Positions 5,959-6,797 of a stretch of DNA of 6,797 bases are shown piece after piece; position 1 is the stretch's first letter; each line of letters begins with the position of its first letter. A program made the position numbers and the translations under genes. Source of the DNA: an uncultured Campylobacter sp. (GTDB taxonomy: Bacteria > Campylobacterota > Campylobacteria > Campylobacterales > Campylobacteraceae). The notes beneath the pieces were generated by a model. That model did no database searches and was not told where the DNA came from. It saw nothing but the letters and a program-made list of their open reading frames with translations. Where the stretch lies: contig NZ_CALEDC010000489.1 of NCBI RefSeq assembly GCF_937949835.1, positions 1 through 6,797 of the forward strand, in the 5' to 3' direction.

Positions 5959-5985
5959 GCGCCGAAAAAGCAGGAAAACAAAAAT

Positions 5986-6018
5986 CTTTGCGGGCAGGCT
6001 TAAAATCCGCCCGCAAAG
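5986..6018 (-). terminator. Rho-independent terminator of the DUF945-like gene
   Basis: On the minus strand a perfect 10-bp stem, CTTTGCGGGC with GCCCGCAAAG (arms at 6009-6018 and 5986-5995), encloses a 13-base loop in which GG and CC can extend the pairing past one bulged base. It is followed immediately by ATTTTTGTTTT. The GC-rich stem plus U-run begins only 9 bases after the TAA of the gene (6028-6030), which makes the assignment straightforward. Confidence 0.92.
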
Positions 6019-6027
6019 CTTAAGAAT

Positions 6028-6797
6028 TTAGTTGTGCGGTAGCGGGATAGGCTTTCCGTTTAAGATCATAGAGTTGCTTGCCTTATCGAAGCTAAACTCC
6101 ATCTTAACTCCATCTCCGTCTGGCTTAAGAAACTGCGAGCCGTAAACTTCCGCCATCGGCGCAAAATCGCGCAGGCTGTCATAAGGCGATAGGAAGTCCG
6201 TGATGGTCGTATTTATCGTAGCTTTGCCGTCCAAGCTCATACGCTTAAAAAGCTGCGTCTCGTCGATGTAGCCGCCTACTAGCGCGCTTGCGTTAAAAGC
6301 AAATTTTTTGCCGAGGCTATTTTCAAACGAAAAATCATTCACGTTGATTTTCATATCATCTTTTAGCAGCTTCATAAAAAGCTCTTTATTTTCCGCTAAT
6401 TTTTCGCCTTCTTGCGGATTTGAGATAACAGACAGATATTTTTCGAAAAGTGCGGCGCTAAAGCTGGTATCGACGCCTAAATGGATGTTTCGCACTAGCA
6501 CATCGGCGATCTTTAGGCTTTGGGCTTTATCGCTTTCGTTGAAATTTAAAATTCCATCTTTTACGCGGTAGCTACCTTCTGTGCTCATATCCGTAACTAC
6601 GACGAAGCGCTGCTTATCTACAGTTACGACGAGCTCTTTTGTGCTGCCTGCAAAATCTATGTCATTCAAAAAGAGCTTGGTTATATTGTCGTCTAGATCT
6701 TGGATGCCGTTTTTAAAGTTTGCCTCATAGATAAGATCCTTTATATCAAGACCCGAATCCTTGCCGTCGTCTATAAAAATTTCACCGATTTTAAAGC
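6028..6797 (-). CDS. DUF945/YdgA-like protein, C-terminal part (start outside the window)
   Basis: The frame is open from the right edge to TAA at 6028-6030, giving 255 residues; the start codon lies beyond the window. The TTG at 6669 is only an internal leucine, since the frame continues upstream as FKIGEIFIDDGKDSG and so on. The sequence is a chain of beta-like segments with regular alternation of hydrophobic residues: SLKIADVLVRNIHLGVDTSF, a KLLKDDMKINVNDFSFEN segment, then SLDGKATINTTITDF and a final MEFSFDKASNSMILNGKPIP. This pattern is typical of the C-terminal half of DUF945 proteins such as E. coli YdgA, which as I recall have an N-terminal signal or anchor helix and an envelope location. 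The signal, if present, is outside the window. Function is unknown. A strong terminator follows directly, so this is the last gene of its transcript. Confidence 0.7.
   Translation of the reverse strand, partial: FKIGEIFIDDGKDSGLDIKDLIYEANFKNGIQDLDDNITKLFLNDIDFAGSTKELVVTVDKQRFVVVTDMSTEGSYRVKDGILNFNESDKAQSLKIADVLVRNIHLGVDTSFSAALFEKYLSVISNPQEGEKLAENKELFMKLLKDDMKINVNDFSFENSLGKKFAFNASALVGGYIDETQLFKRMSLDGKATINTTITDFLSPYDSLRDFAPMAEVYGSQFLKPDGDGVKMEFSFDKASNSMILNGKPIPLPHN

Larger units (their letters stand above)
5645..6027. other. 383-bp intergenic region between nrdA and the DUF945-like gene
   Basis: No convincing gene is seen here. From left to right it holds the nrdA Shine-Dalgarno, the inferred nrdA leader with small hairpins, the nrdA -10 box, an AT-rich stretch (about 5800-5870), a zone with several copies of GCGAAATT or its complement (around 5893, 5914, 5935 and 5950), a perfect 28-bp palindrome, and the terminator of the gene to the right. 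Both flanking genes are on the minus strand, so the DUF945-like gene is transcribed towards nrdA and stops at the terminator before the nrdA promoter. Confidence 0.7.

Noticed and set aside
6028..6669. Complete 213-aa gene starting at TTG 6669
   Set aside because: The frame remains open for 42 more codons to the right edge with matching composition, so the TTG is an internal leucine codon and the gene is truncated by the window.

Overview
The window looks like a chromosomal segment of a Campylobacterota bacterium, most likely a relatively GC-rich oral-type Campylobacter (C. gracilis, C. showae or C. rectus-like). This is inferred from the many AAATTT-type words, promoters with a T-rich stretch before TATAAT, and the form of its NrdA, including an extra block after the catalytic cysteine. 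No species call can be proven from the sequence alone.

Positions 1-2055 (+ strand) are an AT-rich stretch of small, closely spaced genes read in one direction: the possible tail of a gene entering from the left, an uncertain 26-codon ORF, then four small soluble proteins of 159, 158, 208 and 73 aa. The first ends in a YDDRG motif like DUF3885 proteins, and the second and third resemble proteins common in polymorphic-toxin immunity clusters. My reading is an accessory array of orphan immunity-like genes, possibly downstream of a toxin gene outside the window. None has a function provable from sequence.

Positions 2096-3068 (+ strand) carry a clear sigma70-type promoter and a gene for a two-helix membrane protein of the DUF3137 type. 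The gene is interrupted by an in-frame TGA at codon 141 and is annotated as a pseudogene or disrupted gene. A convergent 203-bp spacer (3069-3271) follows, with a 10-bp inverted repeat and a weak AT-rich terminator candidate for the opposite strand.

Positions 3272-5644 (- strand) hold the one confidently named gene, nrdA, the catalytic subunit of class I ribonucleotide reductase, complete at 790 aa with all catalytic residues visible. nrdB is not in the window. The 383-bp region 5645-6027 contains the nrdA promoter and a leader of about 135 nt, a perfect 28-bp palindrome, and a strong intrinsic terminator for the gene to the right.

Positions 6028-6797 (- strand) are the C-terminal 255 residues of a DUF945/YdgA-like protein whose start lies beyond the right edge.

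The main contrast is between the AT-rich accessory array on the left and the GC-richer core genes on the right. No CRISPR array, tRNA, rRNA, transposase or integrase was seen.
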